A stretch of DNA of 64,000 nt from assembly GCF_000368565.1 (NCBI RefSeq), contig NZ_KB849549.1:248001-312000 (forward strand), in the 5' to 3' direction. The position numbers and the translations under genes were made by a program. This DNA is from Acinetobacter gerneri DSM 14967 = CIP 107464 = MTCC 9824. GTDB taxonomy: Bacteria > Pseudomonadota > Gammaproteobacteria > Pseudomonadales > Moraxellaceae. Below are positions 34,925 to 44,177 of the stretch, one piece after another (positions within the stretch are counted from its first letter, which is position 1; each line of letters starts with the position of its first letter). Under the pieces are notes generated by a model that saw only the letters and a list, made by a program, of their open reading frames with translations, had not been told where the DNA came from and ran no database searches.

Positions 34925-35692
34925 ATGGATATTCAAAAAGCAATACCTCAAGGGCATCATCAAACTCAACAACTCCACCGCCAATATGCAGCTAATGCAA
35001 TCCTTCCTGAAATCAATTGGCAAGATATTTTCCAATACAGCAAATTAAATAACACCCATCTACAAGCGTTGGATGCAATCTATCGTAGTGCTGTACCTTT
35101 GGCGCTCAATATTTTTGATGAATTAAAATTTGACGTATTTGCACCTGCCGCTTTTCATCCGCAAGGTCTGGGACTTTTTGACAAATTGGCAAAGCAAGAA
35201 CAAAAGCTGATTGATGGTCTAGAGTCTGAATGTGATTGTTTGAGTAATGAAACTCGCCATCAAATTTGGAGTATGTTGCTTCGTGGTGGTGCAGTTCTGG
35301 TCTTTAAAGCATGGCTAGGTAAAGTTAAAACTGGCGAAAATCAATTGGATATAAGCCAATTTGATGAGCTTTCTGATCTACTGTTTATCAAAACTCAACC
35401 TACAGAATTAGCCAATCGTTTACACGTCAATCCACAAGCCAATTATGAACATATTTTCTTGATGCATGGTACTGACATTTTCTTAGATCGTTTTAATAGT
35501 TTAGAAACGGCAGCTTTATTTGTCGATTTGGGTGTCTATGATGCTGCGTTCTTAAGTCTGCGTGATGATCGTGTTGCGTCGCACTTAAAAGCCAAAGGTT
35601 ATGTAACCCAAGAACAGATTGATGATTTGCAATGTGCTTTAAATCCACTTAATTGCGATGAATTAAGTCCTAATCAAGATTGTTTGGTTTAA
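34925..35692 (+). CDS. Unrecognised soluble protein between crbS and crbR
   Basis: 255 residues, mostly helical and soluble, no signal peptide or membrane helix. Visible features: a long Gln/His-rich N-terminus (QGHHQTQQLHRQYAANA), a central acidic DGLESECDCLSNETRHQ stretch with paired Cys, and a C-terminal block where VNPQANYEHIFLMHGTDIFLDRFNSLETAALFVDLGVYDAAF is followed by ALNPLNCDELSPNQDCLV. No fold recognised. It is on the plus strand, ending in a terminator 66 bp before the convergent crbR. The ribosome site GGAG stands upstream of ATG 34925. Position between two acetate regulators suggests but does not prove a link. Confidence 0.75.
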   Translation: MDIQKAIPQGHHQTQQLHRQYAANAILPEINWQDIFQYSKLNNTHLQALDAIYRSAVPLALNIFDELKFDVFAPAAFHPQGLGLFDKLAKQEQKLIDGLESECDCLSNETRHQIWSMLLRGGAVLVFKAWLGKVKTGENQLDISQFDELSDLLFIKTQPTELANRLHVNPQANYEHIFLMHGTDIFLDRFNSLETAALFVDLGVYDAAFLSLRDDRVASHLKAKGYVTQEQIDDLQCALNPLNCDELSPNQDCLV

Positions 35693-35721
35693 CCTATTGG
35701 TTTAATACCTATCTAAGATAT

Positions 35722-35750
35722 AAAAAAGACCTCATGCGAGGTCTTTTTTT
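35722..35750. terminator. Bidirectional terminator between the unknown gene and crbR
   Basis: AAAAAAGACCTC-atgc-GAGGTCTTTTTT, symmetric with A/T runs on both sides, serving both convergent genes. Confidence 0.9.
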
Positions 35751-35760
35751 GGACACTGTA

Positions 35761-36411
35761 TTATATTTTCTTTTCATCAATATTTAAGGCATTGATTGCA
35801 AGCACCGCTTGAGTACGATTTTGCACGCCTAATTTTCTAAAAATTGCGGTTACATGCGCTTTGATCGTTGCTTCTGAAACATCAAGCTCATAAGCGATTT
35901 GCTTATTGAGTAAGCCTTCTGCAACCATCATTAATACACGGAACTGTTGTGGTGTAAGAGATTGGATACGTTCTGCCAAAGCGGTTTCATCTGCCGCACG
36001 TGGGTCAAAGCTCACATTGGCTGGTAAATTTGGTGGTAACCAGATTTCACCTTCTAAAACTTGACGAATCGCTTCACCAATATGGCTTGGATGCGCAGAT
36101 TTTGGAATATAGCCCATCGCACCATGCGCAATTGCACGCTGGATAATAGATGTTTCTTCATGTGCTGAAACGACGATAATCGGCAAAGAAGGATACTGGG
36201 CACGAACATGTACCAAAGCCGAAAAACCAGAGGCACCTGGTAAATTTAAGTCCAATAACACCAAGTCTGGCTCAGGACCATTTTCTAAACGTTCATAAAA
36301 TTCGTTTACAGCTGCCGTCTCATGAATTTGGGCTTGCGGTAGACTGTATCGAACTGCTTGAATCAAAGCATGACGAAATAGCGGATGATCATCAACGATT
36401 AAAATATTCAT
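35761..36411 (-). CDS. crbR: LuxR/NarL-type response regulator, CrbR
   Basis: 216 residues. The receiver domain opens MNILIVDDHPLFRHAL with phosphoacceptor Asp54 in VLLDLNLPG, and the C-terminal HTH is LTPQQFRVLMMVAEGLLNKQIAYELDVSEATIKAHVTAIFRKL, the NarL/LuxR helix-turn-helix. Paired with the CrbS-like kinase nearby and with acs and actP in the neighbourhood, it is best read as CrbR, the transcriptional activator of the acetate genes. It is convergent to the gene at 34925. Its own promoter region spans the 373-bp gap before msuE. Confidence 0.88.
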   Translation of the reverse strand: MNILIVDDHPLFRHALIQAVRYSLPQAQIHETAAVNEFYERLENGPEPDLVLLDLNLPGASGFSALVHVRAQYPSLPIIVVSAHEETSIIQRAIAHGAMGYIPKSAHPSHIGEAIRQVLEGEIWLPPNLPANVSFDPRAADETALAERIQSLTPQQFRVLMMVAEGLLNKQIAYELDVSEATIKAHVTAIFRKLGVQNRTQAVLAINALNIDEKKI

Positions 36412-36784
36412 AAGCGACGTCAGAAGTCTCTAGCACAGTCTTTTATTTTAACCATACTATAACAATTAAGGATACGTAAATCTTACCAGTTTTTTGCATA
36501 AAACGTCGGCTAATTAAAAAAATTGATGTTTTTTTAAATGAAATTCAAAGAAAGCTGAAAACTAAATCACTTTTTCATATAAATTTAATCTGCATATCTG
36601 CAAAGCTATCCAATACAAAATATAAATTTCAACATCATAGATTTAGCGTTGGGAAATATTCGGTCCTGCCATTTTATATTGATATATCTAAAATAATGAT
36701 AACTTTTCTGTTTTTGCTTATTTTACAGTATAAGCCTTGCTGGGGATAAATGATGACATTCCGAATCAAAACGAGATCATCATC
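36412..36784. other. 373-bp divergent intergenic region between crbR and msuE
   Basis: AT-rich. A sigma-54-like promoter would be expected before msuE-sfnG from work in Pseudomonas, but I found no convincing GG-N10-GC arrangement. No gene is supported. Confidence 0.4.
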
Positions 36785-37516
36785 ATGTCTAATTTTGCAC
36801 AGCAAAAACCGCTCAACATTGTTGCTGTTTCAGGCGGGCTAAACAATCCTTCTAAAACTGAAAGTTTAGTACAGGCTATTATTGATGAATTGGGTGAAGC
36901 GACTCCGATTCATGTGCATTTTATTAAATTTAGCGAAATTGGACATCTGCTTGGTGGTGCAATCTATCGCAATCAGCTTCCTGAGCAAATCCAAGCTGAT
37001 CTCGCAAAACTAGAAGCTGCCGATGCACTCATCGTCGGTACACCTGTTTATCGTGCTTCATTTACTGGTTTATTTAAGCACTTTTTTGACTTTGTAGAAC
37101 AAACTGCCTTGGTTGATGTTCCTGTTTTATTGGCGGCTTCTGGCGGTTCAGATCGTCATGCTTTAGTCCTTGAACACCAACTTCGTCCATTGTTTAGCTT
37201 TTTCCAAGCGCAAACTTTACCGATCGGTGTTTATGCAACAGACAAAGATTTTTCTGCAGAATATACCGTCAAAAGTGAGCAACTTCTTGATCGAATCAAA
37301 CTTGCCGTTGCCCGCGCTTTACCTGTCTTAGAATGGGCGCCAGCCAAAGGTGAACGTGCAGCAGCCGTTAAAGATAAAACTGAGCAAGCCAAGCAAAATC
37401 TTGGGATTAACAAATTGATCGAACAAGAAGAAGTGCTTCCGTCTGCAGCTGTGCCAAGCCTAGATGCAGCAGAAACTCGTTTACACCATAAAAAGCCCAA
37501 GCAACAAGTCGCTTAA
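36785..37516 (+). CDS. msuE: NADPH-dependent FMN reductase (MsuE-type)
   Basis: 243 residues. The flavodoxin-like domain opens LNIVAVSGGLNNPSKTESLVQ (phosphate loop) and continues through ADALIVGTPVYRASFTGLFKHFFDFV, the FMN-reductase signature. It supplies reduced flavin to the two-component monooxygenase next to it. ATG at 36785 is used because it matches the start of homologues (MSNF...KPLNIV); the open frame begins at 36737. The C-terminus extends beyond the usual MsuE length with a Lys/Ala/Gln-rich tail. Spacing to sfnG is 47 bp, so the two form an operon. Confidence 0.9.
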   Translation: MSNFAQQKPLNIVAVSGGLNNPSKTESLVQAIIDELGEATPIHVHFIKFSEIGHLLGGAIYRNQLPEQIQADLAKLEAADALIVGTPVYRASFTGLFKHFFDFVEQTALVDVPVLLAASGGSDRHALVLEHQLRPLFSFFQAQTLPIGVYATDKDFSAEYTVKSEQLLDRIKLAVARALPVLEWAPAKGERAAAVKDKTEQAKQNLGINKLIEQEEVLPSAAVPSLDAAETRLHHKKPKQQVA

Positions 37517-37563
37517 TAATCAACTAACTCATTATAAATAATCAAAACATCGGAGTATCAGCA

Positions 37564-38694
37564 ATGACACAATTAAAACAACATCCAAAACAACAAGAGC
37601 TGATAAAGTTTGCTTATTGGGTACCCAATGTCAGTGGCGGTTTGGTGGTGAGCAACATTGAGCAGCGTACTGATTGGAGTTATGACTACAATGTTAAGCT
37701 AGCCCAAACTGCAGAAAAAAATGGCTTTGAATATGCACTGACTCAAATCCGATTTACCGCAGGATATGGCGCTGAAAATCAACATGAATCGGTTAGCTTT
37801 AGTCATGCCCTACTCGCCAAAACGGATAAACTCAAAGTCATTGCCGCAATTCTTCCAGGTCCGTGGAAGCCTGCACTGGCTGCAAAACAATTGGCGACCA
37901 TTGACTATTTAACCGAAGGTCGAATCGCCATCAATGTGGTTAGCGGATGGTTTAAAGGTGAGTTCGATGCAATTGGTGAAGTCTGGCCTGAACATGACGA
38001 ACGTTATGTCCGCTCAGAAGAGTTCATTCGCACACTCAAAGGGATCTGGACCACTGATAACTATAGTTTTGATGGAAAATATTACACATTTAAAGAATAT
38101 ACCCTCAAACCTAAGCCACTACAAAAACCACATATTGAAGTTTTCCAAGGCGGAAGCTCAAGAGCTGCACGAGATATGGCATCACGTGTATCAGATTGGT
38201 ATTTTACCAACGGCAATACACCTGAAGAAATCAAAAAACAAGTGGATGACATTCGCGAAAAAGCCAAACAAAACAATCATCAAGTCAAAATTGGAGTAAA
38301 TGCTTTTATCATCGCACGTGATACCGAAGAAGAAGCCAAAGCCGTACTTCAAGAAATCATCGATAAAGCCAATGTGGAAGCTGTAAACGCTTTTGGTGAT
38401 GCAACACGGGAAGCGGGTGCTGCATCGAAAGAAGGAGAAGGAAACTGGGCTAAATCAACTTTTGAAGACTTGGTTCAATATAATGATGGCTTTAAAACCA
38501 ATTTGATCGGCACACCAGAACAAATCGCTAAGCGAATCGTTGAACTTAAAAGTATCGGCGTTGATCTTATCCTTTCAGCCTTTTTGCACTTCATAGAAGA
38601 AGTTGAATACTTTGGAGAAAAAGTGCTTCCTCTTGTTCGTGAACTTGAAAGAAAATCAGAAAATCAACAGCAAATTACGGCGAAATCAGCGTAA
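37564..38694 (+). CDS. sfnG: FMNH2-dependent dimethylsulfone monooxygenase
   Basis: 376-residue flavin-dependent TIM-barrel of the luciferase-like group. Recognisable stretches are IKFAYWVPNVSGGLVVSNIEQRTDW, ALTQIRFTAGYGAENQHES, AAILPGPWKPALAAKQLATIDYLTEGRIAINVVSGWFKGEF and EVFQGGSSRAARDMASRVSDWYFTNGNTPEE, close to SfnG of Pseudomonas (positions ~12-190). SfnG oxidises dimethylsulfone to methanesulfinate and lets cells use it as a sulfur source. It receives reduced FMN from the preceding msuE. It ends with a strong terminator; no msuD/ssu genes accompany it here. Confidence 0.92.
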   Translation: MTQLKQHPKQQELIKFAYWVPNVSGGLVVSNIEQRTDWSYDYNVKLAQTAEKNGFEYALTQIRFTAGYGAENQHESVSFSHALLAKTDKLKVIAAILPGPWKPALAAKQLATIDYLTEGRIAINVVSGWFKGEFDAIGEVWPEHDERYVRSEEFIRTLKGIWTTDNYSFDGKYYTFKEYTLKPKPLQKPHIEVFQGGSSRAARDMASRVSDWYFTNGNTPEEIKKQVDDIREKAKQNNHQVKIGVNAFIIARDTEEEAKAVLQEIIDKANVEAVNAFGDATREAGAASKEGEGNWAKSTFEDLVQYNDGFKTNLIGTPEQIAKRIVELKSIGVDLILSAFLHFIEEVEYFGEKVLPLVRELERKSENQQQITAKSA

Positions 38695-38750
38695 AACCAC
38701 TCATAATCACCAATAATCAGAATCACCCACACAAAAAAATATTAATTTCG

Positions 38751-38781
38751 TCCCTCAAGACTCGGTTTGAGGGATTTTTTT
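38751..38781 (+). terminator. Terminator of msuE-sfnG
   Basis: TCCCTCAA and TTGAGGGA pair around an eight-base loop, followed by seven T. The rest of 38695-39066 is very AT-rich and without a supported gene. Confidence 0.9.
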
Positions 38782-39066
38782 ATTGATTTCAAACCGATAC
38801 GTTTTTGCTTTATAAATCTAGTTCCATATAATAAAGCTAGATCTTGGAAAAGATTTAATAATTTTTTTTGAAATACTTTTTTATTTTAATTTAACAAGAT
38901 AAAGTCTATATATAATAACTCAACATATCATGTTATTAATCACGTAATATTTTTATTTATACCTCTGCCTTCTACTCATTAATATCTCTTTTTTATTTAT
39001 CAATAAACTTAAAATTATAATTAAAAAATAAATAATGAATATTTCCAATAAAAGATTAATTTAATT

Positions 39067-39684
39067 TTAAAAATACAATTCGACTGCTTTCCAAGCAGAT
39101 AGAGCTAGCTCTCTTCTAAAATATTTAGGTCGATTATCCACACGTCCTAGAACCCAATTTTTGCAATAATGTTCTGTTATACCAAATATTAGGGATAGAA
39201 TTAAATCTAGAGGAATGCTATTAAGCCGACTTTTATACTCAGGTGTTGAAAACCAGTTAATAATAAGTTTCTTCGTATTTAATTTCTTTTGTTCTAACTC
39301 TTGCTTATATTGACTGTGAAATACATAAAACTTCCCGGAAAATAACACTTCTGCAAATAATGGATGTTCATCTACCCAGTCCACATAACTTAAAACAATT
39401 GCAGCAATACTTCTTTCAAAATTGGTCGCCTGAAGTAAGTAATGTTCCATATAACGATTTAAATCGTCCAAAGCGATAAAGATCAATGAAGCAATAATAC
39501 CCTCCTTATTTTTGAAATGATGATAAATCGAACCGACACTAATTTCTGATTTTTTCTTTATAATTTCTATAGTTGTAGACTCTATACCATGTTCGGAAAA
39601 GCATATTAGCGCGTCTTTCAATATTATGCTTTTGATATCAGCCTTATTCAAATAAGCCCTATGTATAACATCAAAATCCTTCAT
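39067..39684 (-). CDS. TetR-family transcriptional regulator
   Basis: 205 residues. The N-terminal HTH is SIILKDALICFSEHGIESTTIEIIKKKSEISVGSIYHHFKNKEGI (residues ~18-62), the standard TetR pattern. The C-terminal ligand domain resembles the TetR_C group seen in AcrR-like regulators (LALDDLNRYMEHYLLQA). The ligand and targets are not evident. It is alone between sfnG and acs, with long AT-rich gaps on both sides. Could regulate either neighbour or act elsewhere. Confidence 0.85.
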   Translation of the reverse strand: MKDFDVIHRAYLNKADIKSIILKDALICFSEHGIESTTIEIIKKKSEISVGSIYHHFKNKEGIIASLIFIALDDLNRYMEHYLLQATNFERSIAAIVLSYVDWVDEHPLFAEVLFSGKFYVFHSQYKQELEQKKLNTKKLIINWFSTPEYKSRLNSIPLDLILSLIFGITEHYCKNWVLGRVDNRPKYFRRELALSAWKAVELYF

Positions 39685-40158
39685 TACATACTCCTAGAAA
39701 TTGCCACGCCATTCTACATGCAAATTAAAGCACAAAGCTTAAACGCGTTTATTTTGAATATTAATTTACTGAAGTAAATATTTTTTATTATTTTAAATAA
39801 ACTTGTTTTTTCATAAATAATTTCCATATAAATAACAATTAATTAAAAAATAATATTTCAAATATAGCGAATAAAAAGCTAGAATTAAATTCTAAAGTTT
39901 TGATTATTTTGTTGAATATTCAATTTTAACAAATATACAACTATAGTCTAATCATGCATTATTTTATGCTCGCATGTACTTTTTTAAACAAATTAAATTA
40001 AGAATAATTTTCATTTAAATCCATAATTAAAATAAGACAATTTATTTTATTAACATAATAAATATTAGAAATACTATTATAAAAAACAAAAATACCACTT
40101 CATATTTAAAGTGGCATTTTATAATTTTCAAATCTATATTTCATTATCCATGGACTAT
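39685..40158. other. 474-bp AT-rich intergenic region before acs 3' end
   Basis: No gene supported; AT content well above the window average. It holds the acs terminator at 40081-40118 and presumably the TetR gene promoter. Confidence 0.5.
40081..40118 (-). terminator. Terminator of acs
   Basis: On the minus strand GCCACTTT-aaatat-GAAGTGG forms a hairpin followed by a T-rich run (TATTTTTGTTTTTT), about 40 bp after the acs stop. Confidence 0.8.
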
Positions 40159-42105
40159 TCAATCTAATATTGAACGGACCTCTTTGATGAGTTGATCTAC
40201 GACTTGCGGTTCAGCTAAGGTTGAAGTATCACCTAAAGAATCAAGTTCATTGGCGACAATTTTCCTTAAGATTCGACGCATAATTTTCCCTGATCTGGTT
40301 TTTGGCAAAGAAGGTGCCCAAAAAATAGCATCAGGTGTCGCAACAGGTCCCATGACTTTTCGAACCCAGACATAAAGCTCTTTTCGTAGCTCTTCAGACT
40401 CTGCAACATCCGCTTGTAGCGTGACATAGGCAGCAATGCCTTGCCCTTTGATATCGTGCGGCATACCCACCACGGCTGCTTCTGCGACACTATCATGTGC
40501 AACTAGCGCACTTTCAATTTCGGCTGTACCCAAACGATGACCCGAAACATTAAGCACATCATCGACACGACCCGTAATCCAGTAGTAACCATCCTTATCG
40601 CGTCTCGCTCCATCTCCAGTAAAATAATTGCCGGGATAAGTCGAGAAATATGCTTCTATAAAGCGTTGTGGATCACCCCAAATTGTGCGCATTTGTCCTG
40701 GCCACGAATCTTTGATGATGAGATTACCTTCAGCCACACCTTCAATTTCATGTCCATCCGCATCAACAAGTGCAGGTTGCACACCAAAAAATGGACGTGT
40801 TGCTGAACCGGGTTTCAGAGGAGTTGCGCCAGGTAACGGTGAAATCAAGATTCCGCCTGTTTCTGTTTGCCACCACGTATCAACGATCGGACAACGACTT
40901 TCTCCAACCACGGTATAGTACCAATTCCAAGCTTCGGGATTGATTGGCTCACCCACTGAACCCAATAAACGCAAACTACTCCGATCACTTTCACGAACAA
41001 AGGCATCACCCTCACGCATCATGGCGCGGATCGCAGTTGGTGCAGTATATAAAATGGTCACATTATGCTTATCAACGATATGCCCTGTTCGTGCCCATGT
41101 TGGATATTGCGGTACACCTTCAAACATGACCGTGGTTGTACCATTAGAAAGTGGTCCATAAATCACATAAGAATGCCCCGTAATCCATCCCACATCCGCA
41201 GTACACCAAAACACATCATCTTGTTTTAAATCAAAAATTTCTCTAAATGTGCAATTAACATAAGTAATATAACCACCCGTCGTATGTAAAACACCCTTGG
41301 GCTTACCAGTCGAACCAGAGGTATATAAAATAAATAGTGGATCTTCAGCATTCATCGGTTCAGGCGGGCAAATATCATTTACTTCCATGATCGCCATGTG
41401 ATACCAAATATCACGCCCATTTTTCATTTCAATCGGATTGCCTGTGCGATGCACCACGATGACATGTTCGACCGAACCCGTACCGTCAAGCTGTAAGGCT
41501 GCATCCACATTTTCTTTTAATGGAATCGGCTTACCGCCACGCATGCCTGAGTCAGCAGTGATGATCAATTTTGCCTGACTATCATCAATTCGACTTGCCA
41601 AAGAATCTGGAGAAAAGCCACCAAAAACCACACAATGCACAGCACCGATTCGAGCACAGGCCAACATCGCAATCGCAGCTTCAGAGACCATCGGCATATA
41701 CATGATCACTCGATCGCCTTTTTGTATGCCATGTTTCTTTAAAACATTGGCAAAACGACAAACTTCATCATGTAATTCTTCAAATGAAATAATCTTATGT
41801 CTTGAGGGATGATCCCCTTCCCAAATAATGGCTGGTTTATGTGGATGTTCTTTTAAATGTCGGTCTAAACAATTGGCACTTACATTAATCTGACCATCCG
41901 AAAACCATTCGATTTTGAAATATTCAGGGTCATAATTGCTGTCTTTTACTTTGGTGAATGGCTTTATCCAATCCAGTTTTTTTGCCATTTCACCCCAAAA
42001 TTCGTCTGGGTTTTCAACAGATTGCTTATATTTAGCAAAATATTGTTCCTCTGTTGTTCGAGCTGTTTTTACAAATTCTTCTGGTACAGGATAGATTTCA
42101 TTCAT
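40159..42105 (-). CDS. acs: Acetyl-CoA synthetase
   Basis: 648 residues that activate acetate to acetyl-CoA via acetyl-AMP. The adenylate motif is LFILYTSGSTGKPKGVLHT, the substrate region holds DTWWQTETGG, and the C-terminal regulatory Lys lies in LPKTRSGKIMRRILRK, the site acetylated by Pat-type enzymes in other bacteria. ATG at 42105 (MNEIYPVPEEF) is chosen because AAGGA stands eight bases upstream; the frame extends to 42144 without a ribosome site. Its partner ActP and the CrbS/CrbR regulators are within 13 kb. Confidence 0.95.
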   Translation of the reverse strand: MNEIYPVPEEFVKTARTTEEQYFAKYKQSVENPDEFWGEMAKKLDWIKPFTKVKDSNYDPEYFKIEWFSDGQINVSANCLDRHLKEHPHKPAIIWEGDHPSRHKIISFEELHDEVCRFANVLKKHGIQKGDRVIMYMPMVSEAAIAMLACARIGAVHCVVFGGFSPDSLASRIDDSQAKLIITADSGMRGGKPIPLKENVDAALQLDGTGSVEHVIVVHRTGNPIEMKNGRDIWYHMAIMEVNDICPPEPMNAEDPLFILYTSGSTGKPKGVLHTTGGYITYVNCTFREIFDLKQDDVFWCTADVGWITGHSYVIYGPLSNGTTTVMFEGVPQYPTWARTGHIVDKHNVTILYTAPTAIRAMMREGDAFVRESDRSSLRLLGSVGEPINPEAWNWYYTVVGESRCPIVDTWWQTETGGILISPLPGATPLKPGSATRPFFGVQPALVDADGHEIEGVAEGNLIIKDSWPGQMRTIWGDPQRFIEAYFSTYPGNYFTGDGARRDKDGYYWITGRVDDVLNVSGHRLGTAEIESALVAHDSVAEAAVVGMPHDIKGQGIAAYVTLQADVAESEELRKELYVWVRKVMGPVATPDAIFWAPSLPKTRSGKIMRRILRKIVANELDSLGDTSTLAEPQVVDQLIKEVRSILD

Positions 42106-42392
42106 AGTATTCTTCCTTGATTTTTCTCTCATCTCGAGAGCCATGCCAACTTATAGAGATTTTTATTTCATTGCATTTGAGCAGTATGACCATATCTGGA
42201 AAACTCAAACAATCATGCTTTGGTCTAAGTTTAAATTAACTGTTATTTATCGGAATAACCACTGTTTTTTAGATGATTATTCAAATTTTCCGTATCCGTT
42301 TATTTCTTTTAATCTTATAATTCCTCGGGTAAAAAGCGAACAATTGCTTCATAAAGCCAACATTTTTTAACAGACCCAATAGGGTAACGATC
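42106..42392. promoter_or_regulatory. 287-bp divergent region between acs and the second DUF805 gene
   Basis: AT-rich; it should contain the acs promoter and its regulatory sites, but no CrbR-type operator could be identified by eye. A 75-codon plus-strand frame here has no ribosome site or typical codon use and was not called. Confidence 0.4.
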
Positions 42393-42974
42393 ATGCAAGC
42401 GCAAGAATCAGCTCCATTCTTCTCAAAAAATCAACCCGCTCCTACTGATAATCCGCTATCACCTAGTGGTCGTTTCAATCGTTTGAGCTTTATTGCGTGG
42501 TATGGATTCTTATATATCATCGTCCTTGGGGCGATGTTTAGCCTGAGTTTGACGATGGGGATTTTCAATCTCAATACCCTGCAATTTAATGACCATTTTT
42601 TAAATGCATTGAATGGCGTTGCAGGCATCGCGTTCGGCATAATTTCTATTTTTTATGTGTATTTTAATTTTGTCATCATGATCCGACGCCTGCATGACCG
42701 CAACAAATCTGGCTGGTTTTGTTTGTTGATGTTCTTGCCTGTGATCAATATTTTCTTTGTGCTTTATCTTATTTTTGCCCGTGGATGCCAGCGTTTTAAT
42801 CGCTTTGGACATCCCCGCCCTGCCTCAGTTTTAGAAAAAATCATGGCATGGCTCATGATCCTATTAACGATCACAAGCCTATTTGCCTCTGCAAGCTTAG
42901 TTTCATATATGGTCGGTAGCGGAGAGCTGGAAAATCCAGCAGAAATCATTCAAAAAAATACGCGATACGTTTAA
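42393..42974 (+). CDS. DUF805 family inner-membrane protein, paralogue of the gene at 4431
   Basis: 193 residues with four hydrophobic segments. Core signatures SPSGRFNRLSFIAWYGFLY, MIRRLHDRNKSGWFCLLMFLP and ARGCQRFNRFGHPRP match the DUF805 family. Against the gene at 4431-5021 the alignment runs the full length with the same motif spacing, so the two are within-genome paralogues. The N-terminus is a Pro/Gln-rich hydrophilic stretch (~25 residues). Function unknown. It precedes the mechanosensitive channel gene by 197 bp. Confidence 0.82.
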   Translation: MQAQESAPFFSKNQPAPTDNPLSPSGRFNRLSFIAWYGFLYIIVLGAMFSLSLTMGIFNLNTLQFNDHFLNALNGVAGIAFGIISIFYVYFNFVIMIRRLHDRNKSGWFCLLMFLPVINIFFVLYLIFARGCQRFNRFGHPRPASVLEKIMAWLMILLTITSLFASASLVSYMVGSGELENPAEIIQKNTRYV

Positions 42975-43171
42975 AAAACGCATACAATCCTCCCACATTT
43001 ATTTTATAACAGAGTGATATTTTTGAAATGATATTACTCTGTGCACTATTCATTTATTTTGTGTGATTTTTCCATTTAAATCCTACAAAAAAAATGAATA
43101 AAAAAATCTCTATTTTTTTAATAAAATGGTGATTTTTTAAATCAATTTGTTTTATCGAAGTATTCAATTTT

Positions 43172-44161
43172 TTGGAAAATACCGTGGCCCAAGAACAAGG
43201 CAAGTTAAGTGATGTTGCTCAAGACACCACTCAACTTTTACATGATGCAGGCGAAAAAACTGCGCAAACTGTCATTGCCCATACAGCAAAATATCACGAT
43301 GCCTACTCGACGATTGATAAAATCATTGATGCATTTTGGCAGCGTGTGCCTTATTTTTGTATCGCGATCGTCGTTATTATTATTTTTTGGTTGTTGTCTA
43401 AAGTCTTCAAATTTTTTGTGCGTAAAACTTTAGAAAACAGATCTTATACTCGCCAAAATTTGGTTTTGGTGCTGAACCGAATTGGTAGCACATTTATTGT
43501 ATTCTTTGGTTTTCTTATTGCGATGGTGATTGCCATTCCAGGCTTTACCCCAGGACAACTGATGAGTGCACTTGGGATTGGTTCTGTTGCAATCGGTTTT
43601 GCATTTAAAGATATTTTCCAAAATATGCTGTCAGGTATCCTGATTTTACTCAGTGAATCTTTCAAAATTGGCGATACTATTATCGTGAATAATATGGAAG
43701 GAACGGTTGAAGATATCCAAATCCGTGCTACTTTTTTACGTTCTCCAGATGGACGTCGTATCGTAATTCCCAATGCGACTGTTTATACCAGTGCTGTAAC
43801 GGTCAATACCGCATATCAACGTCGTCGCTGTGACTTTAAAGTCGGCATTGGCTATGAAGATGACGTACAAAAAGCCAAGAAAATTGTTCTCGATCTTCTT
43901 GATAGAGATCAAAATATCTTGAGCCAACCTGCTTTTAGCGTAAATGTAAGCTCACTGGCTGATTTCTCGATTCAACTTTCTGTGACTTGGTGGGTAGATA
44001 CCACCGAAACTACAACTTCAGCCTCTATCAGTAAAGTACAGGAAGAAGTAATCGAAGCCTTCAATGCCCAAGGCATCTCGATTCCTTACCCTGTTCAAGA
44101 AGTTAAAGTTTATCGCGGCGAACTTGCAAGCAAAGAAATTGATCAAGCTCCAAAGGCTTAG
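43172..44161 (+). CDS. MscS-type mechanosensitive ion channel
   Basis: 329 residues: an N-terminal helical segment, three membrane helices (about 60-80, 105-127, 130-155), then the MscS beta/carboxy domains. TM3 has the GLGSVAIGFAFKDIFQNMLSGILILL pore-lining pattern (about 130-155), followed by GDTIIVNNMEGTVEDIQIRATFLR and a C-terminal SIPYPVQEVKVY. The start is uncertain: TTG at 43172 or GTG at 43184, which has TGGA upstream. The protein relieves turgor when hypo-osmotic shock stretches the membrane. It ends 16 bp before the convergent rsmE. Confidence 0.9.
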   Translation: MENTVAQEQGKLSDVAQDTTQLLHDAGEKTAQTVIAHTAKYHDAYSTIDKIIDAFWQRVPYFCIAIVVIIIFWLLSKVFKFFVRKTLENRSYTRQNLVLVLNRIGSTFIVFFGFLIAMVIAIPGFTPGQLMSALGIGSVAIGFAFKDIFQNMLSGILILLSESFKIGDTIIVNNMEGTVEDIQIRATFLRSPDGRRIVIPNATVYTSAVTVNTAYQRRRCDFKVGIGYEDDVQKAKKIVLDLLDRDQNILSQPAFSVNVSSLADFSIQLSVTWWVDTTETTTSASISKVQEEVIEAFNAQGISIPYPVQEVKVYRGELASKEIDQAPKA

Positions 44162-44177
44162 TCTAAAAAATAATAAC

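Noticed and set aside
36700..36784. Possible sigma-54 promoter before msuE
   Set aside because: TTGCT near 36735 lacks the GG element at the right distance; the GG-N10-GC rule is not met elsewhere in the gap.
42143..42370. 75-residue plus-strand ORF between acs and the DUF805 gene
   Set aside because: Lies in the acs leader, no ribosome site, and unusual residue composition; better explained as intergenic.
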